Below are positions 36,595 to 47,071 of a stretch of DNA of 64,000 nucleotides, in pieces (positions within the stretch are counted from its first letter, which is position 1; each line of letters begins with the position of its first letter). The notes below the pieces were generated by a model. That model did not search any database. It was not told the DNA's origin and saw only the letters and a program-made list of their open reading frames with translations. Position numbers and translations under genes: made by a program. Origin of the DNA: Solibacillus cecembensis. GTDB lineage: Bacteria > Bacillota > Bacilli > Bacillales_A > Planococcaceae. The stretch is from positions 63,467 through 127,466 of the forward strand of contig NZ_LMBZ01000014.1 of assembly GCF_001439635.1 (NCBI RefSeq), read 5' to 3'.

Positions 36595-37188
36595 ATGACA
36601 CGTTTTGCAAAAATTGAGCGTAATACAAATGAAACGAAAATTGCAGTGGAACTAAATTTAGATGGTACAGGTCAAGTAGAAATTAAGACAGGCATTGGCT
36701 TTATGGATCATATGCTCGATTTGTTTTTTAAGCACGGTCTATTTGATGGGAAAATTATTGCGAATGGGGATACATGGATTGATGATCACCATACAGCAGA
36801 AGATATTGGCATTGTACTTGGGCAAGTTTTCCGTGAAGCATTAGGGGATAAAAAGGGCATTAAGCGCTATGGAACGGTCTTTGTCCCAATGGATGATGCA
36901 TTAGCACAAGTTGTTGTTGATTGCTCAAATCGTCCACATTTAGAATATCGCATTGAACCGACATTAAATGCGAAGGTCGGCACATTTGATACAGAACTTG
37001 TGCATGAGTTTTTATGGAAATTTGCACTAGAAGCCCGTATTAATTTACACGTTATTGTACCTTATGGACATAACACACACCATATTATTGAAGCCATTTT
37101 TAAAGCATTAGCACGCGCACTGGATGAGGCAATTCAACTAGATCCACGCGTCAAAGGAGTGCCTTCCACAAAGGGGCTGTTAACGTGA
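36595..37188 (+). CDS. hisB: imidazoleglycerol-phosphate dehydratase
   Basis: Manganese-dependent dehydration of imidazoleglycerol phosphate to imidazoleacetol phosphate. 197 residues, monofunctional. The metal-binding motifs GFMDHMLDLFFKHG, DDHHTAEDIGIVLGQ, VHEFLWKFALEARINLHV and GHNTHHIIEAIFKALARAL are intact. The stop overlaps the hisH GTG start by four bases (GTGA), so the two are translationally coupled. Confidence 0.97.
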   Translation: MTRFAKIERNTNETKIAVELNLDGTGQVEIKTGIGFMDHMLDLFFKHGLFDGKIIANGDTWIDDHHTAEDIGIVLGQVFREALGDKKGIKRYGTVFVPMDDALAQVVVDCSNRPHLEYRIEPTLNAKVGTFDTELVHEFLWKFALEARINLHVIVPYGHNTHHIIEAIFKALARALDEAIQLDPRVKGVPSTKGLLT

Positions 37189-37805
37189 AAATTGGTGTAA
37201 TTGATTATGGCATGGGCAATTTATTTAGTGTCGAGCAGGCATTGAAGCGTTTAAATGTGGAAGTCATTGTGACAAGTGATAAAGCCCAGCTAGATCAGGC
37301 AGATGCTCTTGTATTACCAGGTGTGGGCGCTTTTCCGGATGCGATGAAAAGATTACAAGAAACAGATTTAATCAACTACATTAAAGAAACAAAAAAGCCG
37401 CTTCTTGGTATTTGTCTTGGGATGCAGCTTCTATTTGAAGCAAGTGATGAAGTGACACCAACAACCGGCTTAGGTATTTTCAAAGGACGTATTGAGCGTT
37501 TTAAAGGGGTTTCGCGTATTCCGCATATGGGGTGGAATGATTTAACACTTCAACAAACACCGGAATGGCTACAAAATAAAACATTGACAAAAGATCGATT
37601 TGTCTATTTTGTACATTCATTTTATGTAACAAATATGGTGTCGCAACAATTAATCGCTGCGGCACAATATGAAGGGGTAACGGTGCCAGGAATTGTGGCG
37701 AAAGATAATTTTACAGGCATGCAGTTTCATCCAGAAAAATCAGGCCAGTTTGGTGTTTTCTTATTACGTGAATGGGCGAATGGAGTGGAGGCGACATTAT
37801 GTTAA
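37185..37805 (+). CDS. hisH: imidazole glycerol phosphate synthase, glutaminase subunit
   Basis: Class I amidotransferase that supplies ammonia to HisF. 206 residues. The nucleophile cysteine is in [14 protein letters not shown] (near residue 79), and the catalytic His and Glu lie in [12 protein letters not shown] near residue 185. [11 protein letters not shown] forms the oxyanion side. GTG start. The 3' end overlaps hisF by seven bases, leaving no room for hisA, which lies between these two genes in B. subtilis. Confidence 0.96.
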   Translation: MKIGVIDYGMGNLFSVEQALKRLNVEVIVTSDKAQLDQADALVLPGVGAFPDAMKRLQETDLINYIKETKKPLLGICLGMQLLFEASDEVTPTTGLGIFKGRIERFKGVSRIPHMGWNDLTLQQTPEWLQNKTLTKDRFVYFVHSFYVTNMVSQQLIAAAQYEGVTVPGIVAKDNFTGMQFHPEKSGQFGVFLLREWANGVEATLC

Positions 37806-38557
37806 CGAAACGAATTATTCCGTGCTTAGATGTGAAAGATGGACGCGTTGTAAAAGGCGTGCAATTTGAAGGACTTCGCGACGCGGGTGATCCTGTTGAG
37901 CTCGCGAAGTTTTATGATGAACAAGGTGCTGATGAGCTCGTGTTTTTAGATATTTCCGCTTCCCATGAAGGACGTAAAACGATGGTGGATGTTGTACGTG
38001 AAACTGCGGCGAGCTTGGCCATTCCATTTACAGTAGGTGGCGGCATTCGTACGCTAGATGATATGAAGAAAATTTTGCGTGCTGGTGCGGATAAAGTATC
38101 GGTTAACACTTCAGCATTAGAGCGACCAGCATTAATTAAAGAAGGCTCAGATTATTTTGGTGCACAATGCATCGTTTGTGCCATTGATGCACGTTATTCA
38201 GAGGAAGATGGCACATGGATGGTGTATACGCATGGTGGACGCAATAAAACGACTTGGCAGGCTGTAGAGTGGGCGCAGGAAGCTGTTCGTCTTGGTGCGG
38301 GTGAAATTTTATTGACGTCGATGAATCAAGACGGTGAAAAAGCGGGCTTTGATTTAGCGTTAACAAAGGCAGTGCGTGATGCGGTTACAGTTCCGGTCAT
38401 TGCAAGTGGCGGTGCAGGCAATGCCGAACATTTTAGAGCAGTGCTGCAAGATATAGATACAGATGCGGCTTTAGCGGCAAGTATTTTCCACTATAAAGAA
38501 ACAAGTGTAGCAGAAGTGAAAAGTTATTTAAAAGAAAAAGGAGTTCCTGTCCGATGA
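37799..38557 (+). CDS. hisF: imidazole glycerol phosphate synthase, cyclase subunit
   Basis: Cyclises PRFAR with HisH-derived ammonia to give imidazoleglycerol phosphate and AICAR. 252 residues, (beta/alpha)8 barrel. Catalytic Asp11 lies in [15 protein letters not shown], and the second catalytic Asp lies in [28 protein letters not shown] and [13 protein letters not shown] are the phosphate-binding loops. This is clearly HisF and not HisA. ATG 37799 follows GTGGAGG. It overlaps hisI by four bases. Confidence 0.97.
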   Translation: MLTKRIIPCLDVKDGRVVKGVQFEGLRDAGDPVELAKFYDEQGADELVFLDISASHEGRKTMVDVVRETAASLAIPFTVGGGIRTLDDMKKILRAGADKVSVNTSALERPALIKEGSDYFGAQCIVCAIDARYSEEDGTWMVYTHGGRNKTTWQAVEWAQEAVRLGAGEILLTSMNQDGEKAGFDLALTKAVRDAVTVPVIASGGAGNAEHFRAVLQDIDTDAALAASIFHYKETSVAEVKSYLKEKGVPVR

Positions 38558-39174
38558 ACGTAAAATTTGATGAACAAGGCTTAGTTCCAGTCGTTGTTCA
38601 AAATGCACAATCAAAAGAAGTATTAACAGTAGCTTATATGAATGAAGAATCTTTAGCGAAAACGATTTCAACAGGCGAAACATGGTTTTATTCACGTTCA
38701 CGCGCAGAGCTTTGGCATAAAGGAGCAACGAGCGGAAACACACAGCAAGTTGTCTCTATTAAAACGGATTGTGACCAAGATGCGCTCGTTGTAGAAGTGA
38801 TTCCTGCTGGACCGGCTTGTCACAATGGTACAACATCGTGCTTTACAGAAACAATCTTAGAAAACCCTCGTACAGGCTCGGTAGGTATTTTACCGCAACT
38901 TGTAGAAGTCATTAAGCAACGTGAAATCGATATGCCAGAAGGTGCGTACACAACGTATTTATTCGATAAGGGCATCGATAAAATTTGTAAAAAGGTTGGG
39001 GAAGAAGCAACAGAGGTTGTCATTGGTGCTAAAAACCGCGACAAAGAAGAAGTGAAGTGGGAATCTGCGGATCTTTTATACCATCTTTTAGTATTGCTTC
39101 AAGAGCAGAAAGTGGATGTTTACGAAGTGCTCGAAGTTTTACAAAAGCGCCATGAGGGTAAACCGCAAAGTTAA
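38554..39174 (+). CDS. hisI: bifunctional phosphoribosyl-AMP cyclohydrolase / phosphoribosyl-ATP pyrophosphatase
   Basis: Catalyses steps 3 and 2 of histidine synthesis. 206 residues, HisI domain first, then HisE. The cyclohydrolase has [36 protein letters not shown] and the zinc cysteines in KTDCDQDA and [12 protein letters not shown]. The pyrophosphohydrolase part (about 110-200) has [32 protein letters not shown] and [13 protein letters not shown]. Last gene of the operon; a hairpin follows at 39249-39283. Confidence 0.96.
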   Translation: MNVKFDEQGLVPVVVQNAQSKEVLTVAYMNEESLAKTISTGETWFYSRSRAELWHKGATSGNTQQVVSIKTDCDQDALVVEVIPAGPACHNGTTSCFTETILENPRTGSVGILPQLVEVIKQREIDMPEGAYTTYLFDKGIDKICKKVGEEATEVVIGAKNRDKEEVKWESADLLYHLLVLLQEQKVDVYEVLEVLQKRHEGKPQS

Positions 39175-39207
39175 GTGATGAGAACAACCTCCATTAAAGT
39201 TCAATTT

Positions 39208-39235
39208 ATGACATTAGTGTTGAATATGCTATAAT
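39208..39235 (+). promoter_or_regulatory. SigmaA-like promoter upstream of the TPR gene
   Basis: ATGACA (39208-39213), 16-base spacer, consensus TATAAT (39230-39235). A terminator-like hairpin lies just downstream, so transcription from here would be attenuated. Confidence 0.5.
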
Positions 39236-39248
39236 AAAACCAATTATT

Positions 39249-39283
39249 AAGGGACGTGAAATTATGCGTTCCTTATTCTTTTT
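39249..39283 (+). terminator. terminator of the his operon, or attenuator for the TPR gene
   Basis: AAGGGACG/CGTTCCTT arms (39249-39256, 39267-39274, one G-T pair), then ATTCTTTTTG. It lies between the promoter-like boxes at 39208-39235 and the TPR gene. Confidence 0.6.
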
Positions 39284-39364
39284 GTTTCGTCGAAATAACA
39301 GGACTACAATAATTGAAAGTAAAAAAGGAACAGAAAAGAACTTTCTAGTTTCGGAGGAATTTGA

Positions 39365-40891
39365 TTGGAAAATAAACGATTACAAGCCAAATCAACAAAC
39401 ATCGTGTCATTTATGCCGAATGGCGATTATTATTATAGCAAAGCTTTAAAGGCAATTGACCGTGATGAGATGGATAAAGCATATAAATATATTAAACGCG
39501 CGGCAGATTTAAGCCCAGATGATGCGCATGTGTTACTACAATACGGTATTTTAGAAATGGAATTACAAAATTTTGAGCATGCATACGAATTAATTCATAC
39601 AGCGTATAGCAAAGAGCCCAATGAAGCAGAAATTATTTTTATGCTAGCTGAAATTTCTGGATGCCTTGGCTTGATTCATGATGCCAAAAAATATGCTGCA
39701 CAGTATTTAGAACTGGAAACGGATGGCGCGTACAATGAAGACGCCTTGGAAATATTGGATTTCGTAGACTATGTGGCAGATACAGAGCAAGATATGGACG
39801 AGCATGATGCGGCTAAAATGCTTGCACAGGAAAAAGCGAGACGTTTAATGGAGCAAGGGCATTTTCAGCAGGCGATCGAAGCACTTGAACAAGTAATTGA
39901 AGAATTTCCACAGCTTTGGACGGCGTATAATAATTTAGCGCTAGCTTATTTTTATATCGGTGAAGCAGAGCAAGCAAAAGCATTATTACATGAAGTGTTG
40001 AGAGAGAATCACGGCAACCTACATGCACTTTGTAATTTAACAGTTTTTGCTTACTACGAAGAAAATGCAGTCGAGTTAGAAGAATTAATAGCGCTGCTAA
40101 AAAAAATACAACCATATGACTGGGAAAATCGTTACAAACTAGGTGCAACATTGGCGCTAATTGGGCAGTACGAGGAAGCTTTTAAATGGTTGCGTTCGAT
40201 GGCGAAAAAAGGCTATGAAGGCGATACGGGCTTTTATTTTTGGCTCGCACAGTCGGCTTATTTTTCAGGACACGAGCAATTTGCACAACATACATGGAAA
40301 AACCTTTTGGAACTAGATCCTACAAAAGAAGGCTTAGAACCTTGGGCAGATGGTGACATAGAAAAATATCAAGATACGACAGAAAACCATAGAGACTTCT
40401 TAATTCGCCAATTATCAAATGAAAGTGAATCGGGTCGTTTACTCGGCTTGTTTTTATTGAAAAGATCATCGCATAAGCAAGAAATCGTTGCACACCCAAC
40501 GATGTTGAATGTATCTAGTTTTACAGAATTAGAAAAACTGTCATTAGCGTATGCATTGGAATATGATTTCAATGAAAAAGTGAACGCAGAGAAATTTTTC
40601 CTTAGATTTATGAAAGTAGCGGAGGAAATTGTCGATGCGAATGAGTCGATTTCGAGTGAAGTAGCCCAAATTTTAAGCACATGGTTTGCCATTGGTGAAA
40701 TCGCTTTTAACGGAGGTTACGACTTTAAAAATACATCAGCTTTAGCGGCTGCTGTCGAGTATTCTTACAATGATGCGTTGGAGAAAAATGTGACGAAAAA
40801 AGCAATAGCCGAAAAATATAACATTACTTCAGCGACACTCACAAAATATAATGATATTCTTTACGAATTTATTCCTGCAGATAGTAAATAA
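39365..40891 (+). CDS. tetratricopeptide-repeat protein
   Basis: 508-residue soluble protein made largely of TPR helices. Clear repeats are KALKAIDRDEMDKAYKYIKR then AADLSPDDAHVLLQYGILEM, GHFQQAIEALEQVIEEFPQL then WTAYNNLALAYFYIGEAEQA, and YKLGATLALIGQYEEAFKWL. The last 60 residues include a helix-turn-helix-like segment (KAIAEKYNITSATLTKYNDI). B. subtilis has a TPR gene in the same place next to trxB (YvcD, from memory). The start is TTG 39365 with GGAGG eight bases upstream. Role unknown; protein-protein interaction is implied. Confidence 0.85.
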   Translation: MENKRLQAKSTNIVSFMPNGDYYYSKALKAIDRDEMDKAYKYIKRAADLSPDDAHVLLQYGILEMELQNFEHAYELIHTAYSKEPNEAEIIFMLAEISGCLGLIHDAKKYAAQYLELETDGAYNEDALEILDFVDYVADTEQDMDEHDAAKMLAQEKARRLMEQGHFQQAIEALEQVIEEFPQLWTAYNNLALAYFYIGEAEQAKALLHEVLRENHGNLHALCNLTVFAYYEENAVELEELIALLKKIQPYDWENRYKLGATLALIGQYEEAFKWLRSMAKKGYEGDTGFYFWLAQSAYFSGHEQFAQHTWKNLLELDPTKEGLEPWADGDIEKYQDTTENHRDFLIRQLSNESESGRLLGLFLLKRSSHKQEIVAHPTMLNVSSFTELEKLSLAYALEYDFNEKVNAEKFFLRFMKVAEEIVDANESISSEVAQILSTWFAIGEIAFNGGYDFKNTSALAAAVEYSYNDALEKNVTKKAIAEKYNITSATLTKYNDILYEFIPADSK

Positions 40892-40901
40892 AACAGTTTA
40901 A

Positions 40902-40930
40902 TTGAATTTCTACCATGTTTGGCATACGAT
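40902..40930 (+). promoter_or_regulatory. SigmaA-like promoter of trxB
   Basis: TTGAAT (40902-40907), 17-base spacer, TACGAT (40925-40930), about 110 bases before trxB. Confidence 0.55.
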
Positions 40931-41027
40931 ATAAGGGATGTTTTGATCGATTGGTAATAGTTATAAAGAAATCCACAAAAAAGGCAGCATCTCGATTTTT
41001 TTGAGTGAGGGTTGACCTTTCAATTGA

Positions 41028-41987
<960 letters not shown>

Positions 41988-42078
41988 GAATATTTAACAC
42001 AAATGTCATCGAATTGAAATATAAATAGGTTAAACTAAGGGTGTAATTGTTTAACCCCCTGATATTCTAATATTTTTA

Positions 42079-42120
42079 AGGTTGTTTCCATGTAAAGAAT
42101 CATGGAAGCAACCTCTTTTT
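42079..42120 (+). terminator. intrinsic terminator of trxB
   Basis: AGGTTGTTTCCATG/CATGGAAGCAACCT (42079-42092, 42101-42114, one mismatch), then CTTTTTATT. Confidence 0.85.
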
Positions 42121-42210
42121 ATTGTAGAAATGTAAAGACATCTGTCAGACGTTTTGCCCTCGTTTAGTTCGTTCTTCTACTGAATAGAAATAACTGGTTG
42201 CGCACGTTCT

Positions 42211-42239
42211 TTTACGGAATGCATTTGACAATGTATAAT
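42211..42239 (+). promoter_or_regulatory. SigmaA-like promoter of the nudix-rapZ-yvcK-whiA cluster
   Basis: TTTACG (42211-42216), 17-base spacer, consensus TATAAT (42234-42239), 35 bases before the nudix gene. Confidence 0.6.
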
Positions 42240-42274
42240 ATAGCTAGGATCAAATGAAGGATTGAGGTGTTAAT

Positions 42275-42742
42275 ATGCAACGTATTACAAACTTATTGGC
42301 GATTAAGGATGGCAAAGTGTTATTACTGCAAAAGCCAAGAAGAGGATGGTTTGTTGCTCCAGGCGGAAAGATGGAGCAAGGAGAATCCATTTATGAATCA
42401 GCAGTACGTGAATTCCAAGAAGAAACGAATTTAACACCAAACTATGTTCATTTAAAAGGCACATACACAATGGTCATAAAAGATGGTGACAATGTTATAG
42501 ATGAGTGGATACTTTATACATTTATTGCGACAGATGTGGAAGGTACCGCGTTTGATGAAACAAGAGAAGGTAAGCTCGGCTGGCATTCAATAGATAGTTT
42601 AAATACATTACCAATGGCTGCTGGGGATCGCACAAATTTAATATTCGCGGCATTAAAGAGTGGCATGCAATATGGTACATTTGAATACACAAAGGATTTT
42701 GAGTTAATTAGCGAAAAAATCCAAAATTCAATGGAACAATAA
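42275..42742 (+). CDS. NUDIX hydrolase (YvcI-like)
   Basis: 155 residues. A complete Nudix box runs through [18 protein letters not shown] and QEETNL (residues 31-54) with the metal-binding glutamates in place. The nucleotide substrate is not predictable. It lies 16 bases ahead of rapZ, the position of yvcI in B. subtilis, and is probably co-transcribed with rapZ-yvcK-whiA-crh. Start ATG with GAGGTG upstream. Confidence 0.9.
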   Translation: MQRITNLLAIKDGKVLLLQKPRRGWFVAPGGKMEQGESIYESAVREFQEETNLTPNYVHLKGTYTMVIKDGDNVIDEWILYTFIATDVEGTAFDETREGKLGWHSIDSLNTLPMAAGDRTNLIFAALKSGMQYGTFEYTKDFELISEKIQNSMEQ

Positions 42743-42758
42743 AAAAGGAGCTGATTTT

Positions 42759-43643
42759 GTGGGTAATAGTTCAAGCTATACACATGAGCTAGTTATTATT
42801 ACAGGGATGTCCGGAGCAGGTAAAACAGTTGCTGTACAAAGCTTTGAGGATTTAGGATATTACTGCGTCGATAATTTACCACCAGAATTATTAACGACCT
42901 TTTTAACCTTAATGAAAGATTCTGCAAAGAAAATTACACGGGTTGCCGTTGTGATGGACTTACGCGGACGCGAATTTTTTGAATCGCTTATCGAATCGCT
43001 CGATACTTTGTTAGAAGAAGAGGAAATTTCGCCGCGTATCTTATTTTTAGATGCAGATGATGCAGCACTAGTCCGTCGTTATAAAGAAACACGTCGAGCA
43101 CATCCGCTTGGACCACAAGGGTTATTACTTGAAGGGATTCAACTTGAACGTCAGCTACTTTCTGAAGTGAAAGGACGAGCACAAATTGTTGTCAATACTT
43201 CAAAATTAAAGCCACGTGGATTGCGAGAACGCATTACGACAGAGTTTTCGAATATGAGCAGTCCAACATTCTCAATTAATGTGATGTCATTTGGTTTTAA
43301 GCATGGGATTCCGATTGATGCGGATTTAGTTTTTGATGTCAGATTTTTAAAAAATCCATATTATGTAGAAGAGCTTCGTCACAAAACAGGGTTGCAAACA
43401 GAAGTTTCCTCCTACGTTTTAGCAACGGAAGAAACGCAACAGCTCATTATGAAGCTAACGGATTTATTAACATTTATGATTCCACAATATCGTGATGAAG
43501 GGAAATCCCAGTTAGTCATTGCATTTGGCTGTACAGGTGGTCAACATCGCTCTGTGACACTAGCGGAATATTTTGGTAAACTCATTGGAAACAATCATCA
43601 CGCCGTTATTTCGCATAGAGATATCAATCATAGAAAGGATTGA
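42759..43643 (+). CDS. rapZ: RapZ-family P-loop nucleotide-binding protein (YvcJ)
   Basis: 294 residues. Walker A GMSGAGKT (residues 16-23), the motif [34 protein letters not shown], and the C-terminal domain with [20 protein letters not shown] and [18 protein letters not shown]. In B. subtilis YvcJ is a GTP/ATP-binding protein linked to competence; in E. coli RapZ controls glmS through small RNAs. GTG start after AAAGGAG. It is followed four bases later by yvcK. Confidence 0.95.
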   Translation: MGNSSSYTHELVIITGMSGAGKTVAVQSFEDLGYYCVDNLPPELLTTFLTLMKDSAKKITRVAVVMDLRGREFFESLIESLDTLLEEEEISPRILFLDADDAALVRRYKETRRAHPLGPQGLLLEGIQLERQLLSEVKGRAQIVVNTSKLKPRGLRERITTEFSNMSSPTFSINVMSFGFKHGIPIDADLVFDVRFLKNPYYVEELRHKTGLQTEVSSYVLATEETQQLIMKLTDLLTFMIPQYRDEGKSQLVIAFGCTGGQHRSVTLAEYFGKLIGNNHHAVISHRDINHRKD

Positions 43644-43647
43644 TGTA

Positions 43648-44613
43648 ATGAAAAAAAAGAAGACACGTATTGTAGTTATTGGTGGCGGTACAGGGCTATC
43701 AACGATTTTACGTGGTTTAAAACAGCATCGATTTGATATTACGGCGATTGTAACCGTAGCAGATGATGGTGGCTCATCAGGACGATTGCGCGATGATTAC
43801 GATATTCCACCACCAGGAGATGTCCGAAATGTCATCGCAGCACTATCGGATGTAGAGCCTTTGGTGGAGCAAATGTTTCAATATCGTTTCTCTCAATCAG
43901 CGGATTTAGAAGGGCATTCATTAGGAAATTTAATGCTGACTGCTTTAACGGAAATTACCGGTGATTTTAATCATGCCATTGCTGAGATGAGCAAGGTATT
44001 AAATGTCCATGGAAAAGTCGTACCAGCTGCCAATAAAAAAGTAACACTCCATGCAGAATTAAACGATGGTACGAAAATCGTTGGGGAATCTAAAATTCCG
44101 TCTGGCCATGCGCCAATTAAGCGCGTGTATTTAGAGCCAGGTAATGTGAAGCCATTACCAGCTGCGATTCATGCAATTGAGCGTGCAGAGTATATTTTAA
44201 TTGGTCCTGGTAGCTTATATACGAGCATTATCCCTAACTTACTTGTGAAAGGAATTGGGGAGGCAGTCGTGCGCGCAAAAGGACAAAAAATTTATATTGC
44301 TAACTTAATGACGCAGCTTGGAGAGACGATTCATTACAGCGCGTCGCAACATATAGAAGCAATCCATGAACATGTGGGGCAACCGTTTATCGAGGCAATG
44401 CTTATAAATGAAAAAAGATTGCCGTCTTCTATTTATGAAAATTACCGTGAAGAAAATGCGGAGCCTGTGCAATTTGATGTCGAGAAACTCGAACAAATGG
44501 GTATTCAAATTATAAAAAAAGAAATCGCTATTATTCAAGACGGTGTTGTACGTCATGATGCGAAAAATTTAGCAGATTGGCTTTGTGAATATACAGGGCA
44601 AAATAAAAATTAA
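43648..44613 (+). CDS. yvcK: gluconeogenesis-linked factor YvcK/GlmR
   Basis: 321 residues. The N-terminal VIGGGTGLSTILRGLKQHRF and VADDGGSSGRLRDDYDIPPP, DVRNVIAALSDVEPL, and LGNLMLTALTEITGDF are hallmark UDP-GlcNAc-binding blocks of the family. It supports cell-wall precursor synthesis and growth on gluconeogenic carbon sources. ATG 43648 is chosen (GAAAGGAT upstream); the open frame extends into rapZ without a ribosome site. Part of rapZ-yvcK-whiA-crh. Confidence 0.95.
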   Translation: MKKKKTRIVVIGGGTGLSTILRGLKQHRFDITAIVTVADDGGSSGRLRDDYDIPPPGDVRNVIAALSDVEPLVEQMFQYRFSQSADLEGHSLGNLMLTALTEITGDFNHAIAEMSKVLNVHGKVVPAANKKVTLHAELNDGTKIVGESKIPSGHAPIKRVYLEPGNVKPLPAAIHAIERAEYILIGPGSLYTSIIPNLLVKGIGEAVVRAKGQKIYIANLMTQLGETIHYSASQHIEAIHEHVGQPFIEAMLINEKRLPSSIYENYREENAEPVQFDVEKLEQMGIQIIKKEIAIIQDGVVRHDAKNLADWLCEYTGQNKN

Positions 44614-44682
44614 TAAGGATCAAAAAAATAACCTTGTAAGCGTCTATATACATAGTTTGCTAGGAAAGGGGGAACACAACGC

Positions 44683-45630
44683 ATGTCATTTGCATCAGAA
44701 ATGAAAAAAGAAATTACACAAATTGAAGCGGATGACAGTAGCTTAAAAGCGGAAGTATCCGCACTTATTCGCATGAATGGTTCATTAAGTTTTGCCAATC
44801 GCCAGCTCAGTTTAGATGTGCAAACGGAGAACGCCGCGATTGCAAGAAGACTTTATACCATTGTGAAAAAACTGTATCCATATACCGTAGAATTGCTTGT
44901 TCGAAAAAAGATGCGTTTGAAAAAGAACAATGTTTATATTTGCCGTATTCGTGATGGAGCCCGTGAATTATTAGCAGATTTAGAAATACTATCGAACTCA
45001 TTTGAACTCAATCATACGATTTCAAATGTATTTATTCAGAAAAATAATCAGAGGCGTGCTTATTTACGAGGGGCATTTTTAGCGGGTGGTTCAGTCAATA
45101 ATCCAGAAACATCTTCCTATCATTTAGAAGTATATTCTTTATATATAGAGCATGCAGAAGCATTAGCAGACCTGATGAACCGTTATGATTTGAATGCGAA
45201 AACGATTGAACGAAAAAAAGGCTTCGTTACGTATTTAAAAGAAGCTGAAAAAATTTCTGATTTCTTAAATTTAGTAGGTGCACACCAAGCGATGTTAAAG
45301 TTCGAGGATGTTCGGATTGTTCGCGATATGCGTAATAGTGTCAATCGCATCGTGAATTGTGAAACGGCTAATTTAAATAAAACAATTGGTGCCGCGATAA
45401 GACAGGTAGAAAATATCCGCTATATTGATGATGCAATCGGTTTAGATCAGTTACCAGAGAAATTACGTGAGATTGCAAGATTGCGTGTGGAATATCAAGA
45501 TGTTACATTAAAAGAACTGGGTGAAATGGTATCTACTGGTGTCGTAAGTAAATCTGGTGTGAATCACCGTTTACGAAAAATTGATGAAATCGCCGAAGCT
45601 ATACGTCGCGGAGAGCATGTAATCAAATAA
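44683..45630 (+). CDS. whiA: DNA-binding protein WhiA
   Basis: 315 residues. The N-terminal LAGLIDADG-like fold has [20 protein letters not shown]. The C-terminal helix-turn-helix has [20 protein letters not shown] then [15 protein letters not shown]. Nucleoid-associated, it influences cell division and chromosome segregation in Bacillus and sporulation septation in Streptomyces. It is the last of the rapZ-yvcK-whiA triad, with crh 108 bases downstream. ATG follows AAAGGGGGAAC. Confidence 0.96.
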   Translation: MSFASEMKKEITQIEADDSSLKAEVSALIRMNGSLSFANRQLSLDVQTENAAIARRLYTIVKKLYPYTVELLVRKKMRLKKNNVYICRIRDGARELLADLEILSNSFELNHTISNVFIQKNNQRRAYLRGAFLAGGSVNNPETSSYHLEVYSLYIEHAEALADLMNRYDLNAKTIERKKGFVTYLKEAEKISDFLNLVGAHQAMLKFEDVRIVRDMRNSVNRIVNCETANLNKTIGAAIRQVENIRYIDDAIGLDQLPEKLREIARLRVEYQDVTLKELGEMVSTGVVSKSGVNHRLRKIDEIAEAIRRGEHVIK

Positions 45631-45738
45631 AATGTGAACGATTTCATAATTCATGTGTTCATGGATTGTTCTTTTTGGAAAATTTAGATAAGATGAAGTA
45701 TATAGAGTAAGGAACGGTTGTGAAAGGGAGTTTTATAT

Positions 45739-45996
45739 ATGGTAGAAAAGCAAGTTGAAGTAAAACTAAAATCTGGCTTACAAGCTAGGCAAGCAGCATT
45801 ATTTGTACAAGAGGCAAACCGTTATAAAGCGGATGTTTTTTTACAAAAGGACCATAAAAAGGTCAACGCAAAATCGATTATGGGCATTATGAGCTTAGCC
45901 GTTGCAAAAGGAACAGTTGTCACATTAAGAGCAGAAGGCCATGATGAAGAAAAGGCACTTGATGCATTGCAAGTGTTAATTGAAAAAGAAGACTAA
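45739..45996 (+). CDS. crh: catabolite repression HPr-like protein Crh
   Basis: 85-residue HPr paralogue. The PTS phosphorylation histidine is replaced: residue 15 is Gln in SGLQARQAALFVQEA, whereas HPr has His. The regulatory serine Ser46 is present in NAKSIMGIMSLAV. So it cannot carry PTS phosphate but can be phosphorylated by HprK (28702-29640) and act as a CcpA co-repressor or bind metabolic enzymes. ATG follows AAGGGAG. A strong terminator follows. Confidence 0.96.
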   Translation: MVEKQVEVKLKSGLQARQAALFVQEANRYKADVFLQKDHKKVNAKSIMGIMSLAVAKGTVVTLRAEGHDEEKALDALQVLIEKED

Positions 45997-46013
45997 TCAA
46001 GCAAGTTTACGTA

Positions 46014-46052
46014 ACACAAACAAATGAGTTAATTCCATTTGTTTGTGTTTTT
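46014..46052 (+). terminator. intrinsic terminator of crh
   Basis: ACACAAACAAATG/CATTTGTTTGTGT perfect arms (46014-46026, 46036-46048), then TTTTTG. Confidence 0.9.
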
Positions 46053-46061
46053 GTTTGTGGA

Positions 46062-46110
46062 AAGAAAAAAACTGCCCTTACAATCATGGAAAATGATTGT
46101 AAGGGCAGTT
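46062..46110 (-). terminator. intrinsic terminator of clpP
   Basis: Perfect 18-base arms AACTGCCCTTACAATCAT/ATGATTGTAAGGGCAGTT (46070-46087, 46093-46110); the minus strand then reads TTTTTCTTT. 16 bases past the clpP stop. Confidence 0.95.
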
Positions 46111-46125
46111 TAGTAGCTTAATCTT

Positions 46126-46722
46126 TTACTTTTTAGAATCGTTACTACGTTCGTAAATTTTATCGATTAAACCGTACTCTTTCGCTTGTTCAGCAGTCAT
46201 GAAGTTATCACGATCTGTATCGCGCGCAAGTGTTTCGTAATCTTGACCAGAATTTTCAGCCATGATACGGTTTAATTTTTCACGTAAGAATAAAATACGT
46301 TTTGCAGCAATTTCAATTTCAGTTGCTTGCCCTTGTGCGCCGCCTAAAGGTTGGTGAATCATTACTTCTGAGTTAGGTAATGCAATACGTTTTCCTTTTG
46401 CACCCGCAGATAATAAGAAAGCACCCATTGAAGCTGCCATACCGATACAAATCGTTGAAACATCTGGCTTGATGAAGTTCATTGTGTCATAGATGGCCAT
46501 ACCTGAAGTAATTGAGCCACCTGGAGAGTTAATGTAAAGGTGAATATCCTTATCTGGATCTTCTGCTTCTAGGAATAAAAGCTGTGCAACGATTGAGTTT
46601 GAAACGTTGTCATCAATGGCACTTCCTAGTAAAATAATACGGTCTTTCAATAAGCGTGAATAAATATCATAAGCACGCTCACCGCGATTTGTTTGTTCAA
46701 TAACTGTAGGAATTAAATTCAT
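46126..46722 (-). CDS. clpP: ATP-dependent Clp protease proteolytic subunit
   Basis: 198-residue serine peptidase that forms the tetradecameric chamber used with ClpC, ClpX and ClpE. Catalytic Ser98 in [14 protein letters not shown], His123 in [16 protein letters not shown], and the aspartate near residue 172 in RDTDRDNFM. Ends [10 protein letters not shown] as usual. ATG 46722 has GGGGAGG upstream. Convergent with crh. Upstream lies a promoter overlapped by a CtsR-type box (46814-46830), so heat and protein-stress control is expected. Confidence 0.98.
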   Translation of the reverse strand: MNLIPTVIEQTNRGERAYDIYSRLLKDRIILLGSAIDDNVSNSIVAQLLFLEAEDPDKDIHLYINSPGGSITSGMAIYDTMNFIKPDVSTICIGMAASMGAFLLSAGAKGKRIALPNSEVMIHQPLGGAQGQATEIEIAAKRILFLREKLNRIMAENSGQDYETLARDTDRDNFMTAEQAKEYGLIDKIYERSNDSKK

Positions 46723-46790
46723 TGTAAAATCCTCCCCTGTTAAAAGCTAAATTCGTTTACTTGTGCTGAAATTTTGGTATGCATTCCAGC

Positions 46791-46830
46791 TGTATACCTA
46801 TAATACACGTGTTAGTCAAGGATGGTCAAA
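46791..46830 (-). promoter_or_regulatory. clpP promoter with overlapping CtsR operator
   Basis: Plus-strand AGTCAAG-GAT-GGTCAAA (46814-46830) fits the CtsR heptad repeat (RGTCAAA-NAN-RGTCAAA) with one mismatch. On the minus strand TTGACT (46819-46814), 17 bases, then TATACA (46796-46791) forms a SigmaA promoter; TTGACC-18-TATTAT is an overlapping alternative. Operator over the -35 box suggests repression by CtsR. Confidence 0.8.
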
Positions 46831-46851
46831 TATAAAGTCTGATTTTCGTAG

Positions 46852-46880
46852 TTGAAAAATAAGCTAAGCCTTTGTATAAT
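46852..46880 (+). promoter_or_regulatory. SigmaA promoter of the tRNA-Arg gene
   Basis: TTGAAA (46852-46857), 17-base spacer, consensus TATAAT (46875-46880), about 80 bases before the tRNA. Confidence 0.7.
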
Positions 46881-46961
46881 AGGAAGGTCGTATACTTCAT
46901 TAAATAGAAGTGGTCATTTTACCATTAATAACCAAATTAAGCCTAAACCTTTTAATACTAA

Positions 46962-47036
46962 GCCCTCGTGGTGTAATGGATAACACGTAAGATTCCGGTT
47001 CTTGCGCTGGGGGTTCGATTCCCTCCGAGGGCGCCA
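46962..47036 (+). tRNA. tRNA-Arg (anticodon CCG)
   Basis: 75 bases. Acceptor arms GCCCTCG/CGAGGGC, D-arm GTGT/ACAC, anticodon stem TAAGA/TCTTG around loop TTCCGGT (anticodon CCG, reads CGG), T-arm with TTCGATT loop, discriminator G and encoded CCA. Single-copy unit with its own promoter and a terminator-like hairpin. Cloverleaf drawn by hand. Confidence 0.93.
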
Positions 47037-47071
47037 AATTACTTATTAAAGAACTAGTAATAATTATATAT

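Noticed and set aside
39264..39449. 61-codon frame beginning inside the hairpin after the his operon
   Set aside because: Its ATG lies in the terminator stem, it overlaps the TPR gene start in another frame, and its codon pattern follows no conserved protein.
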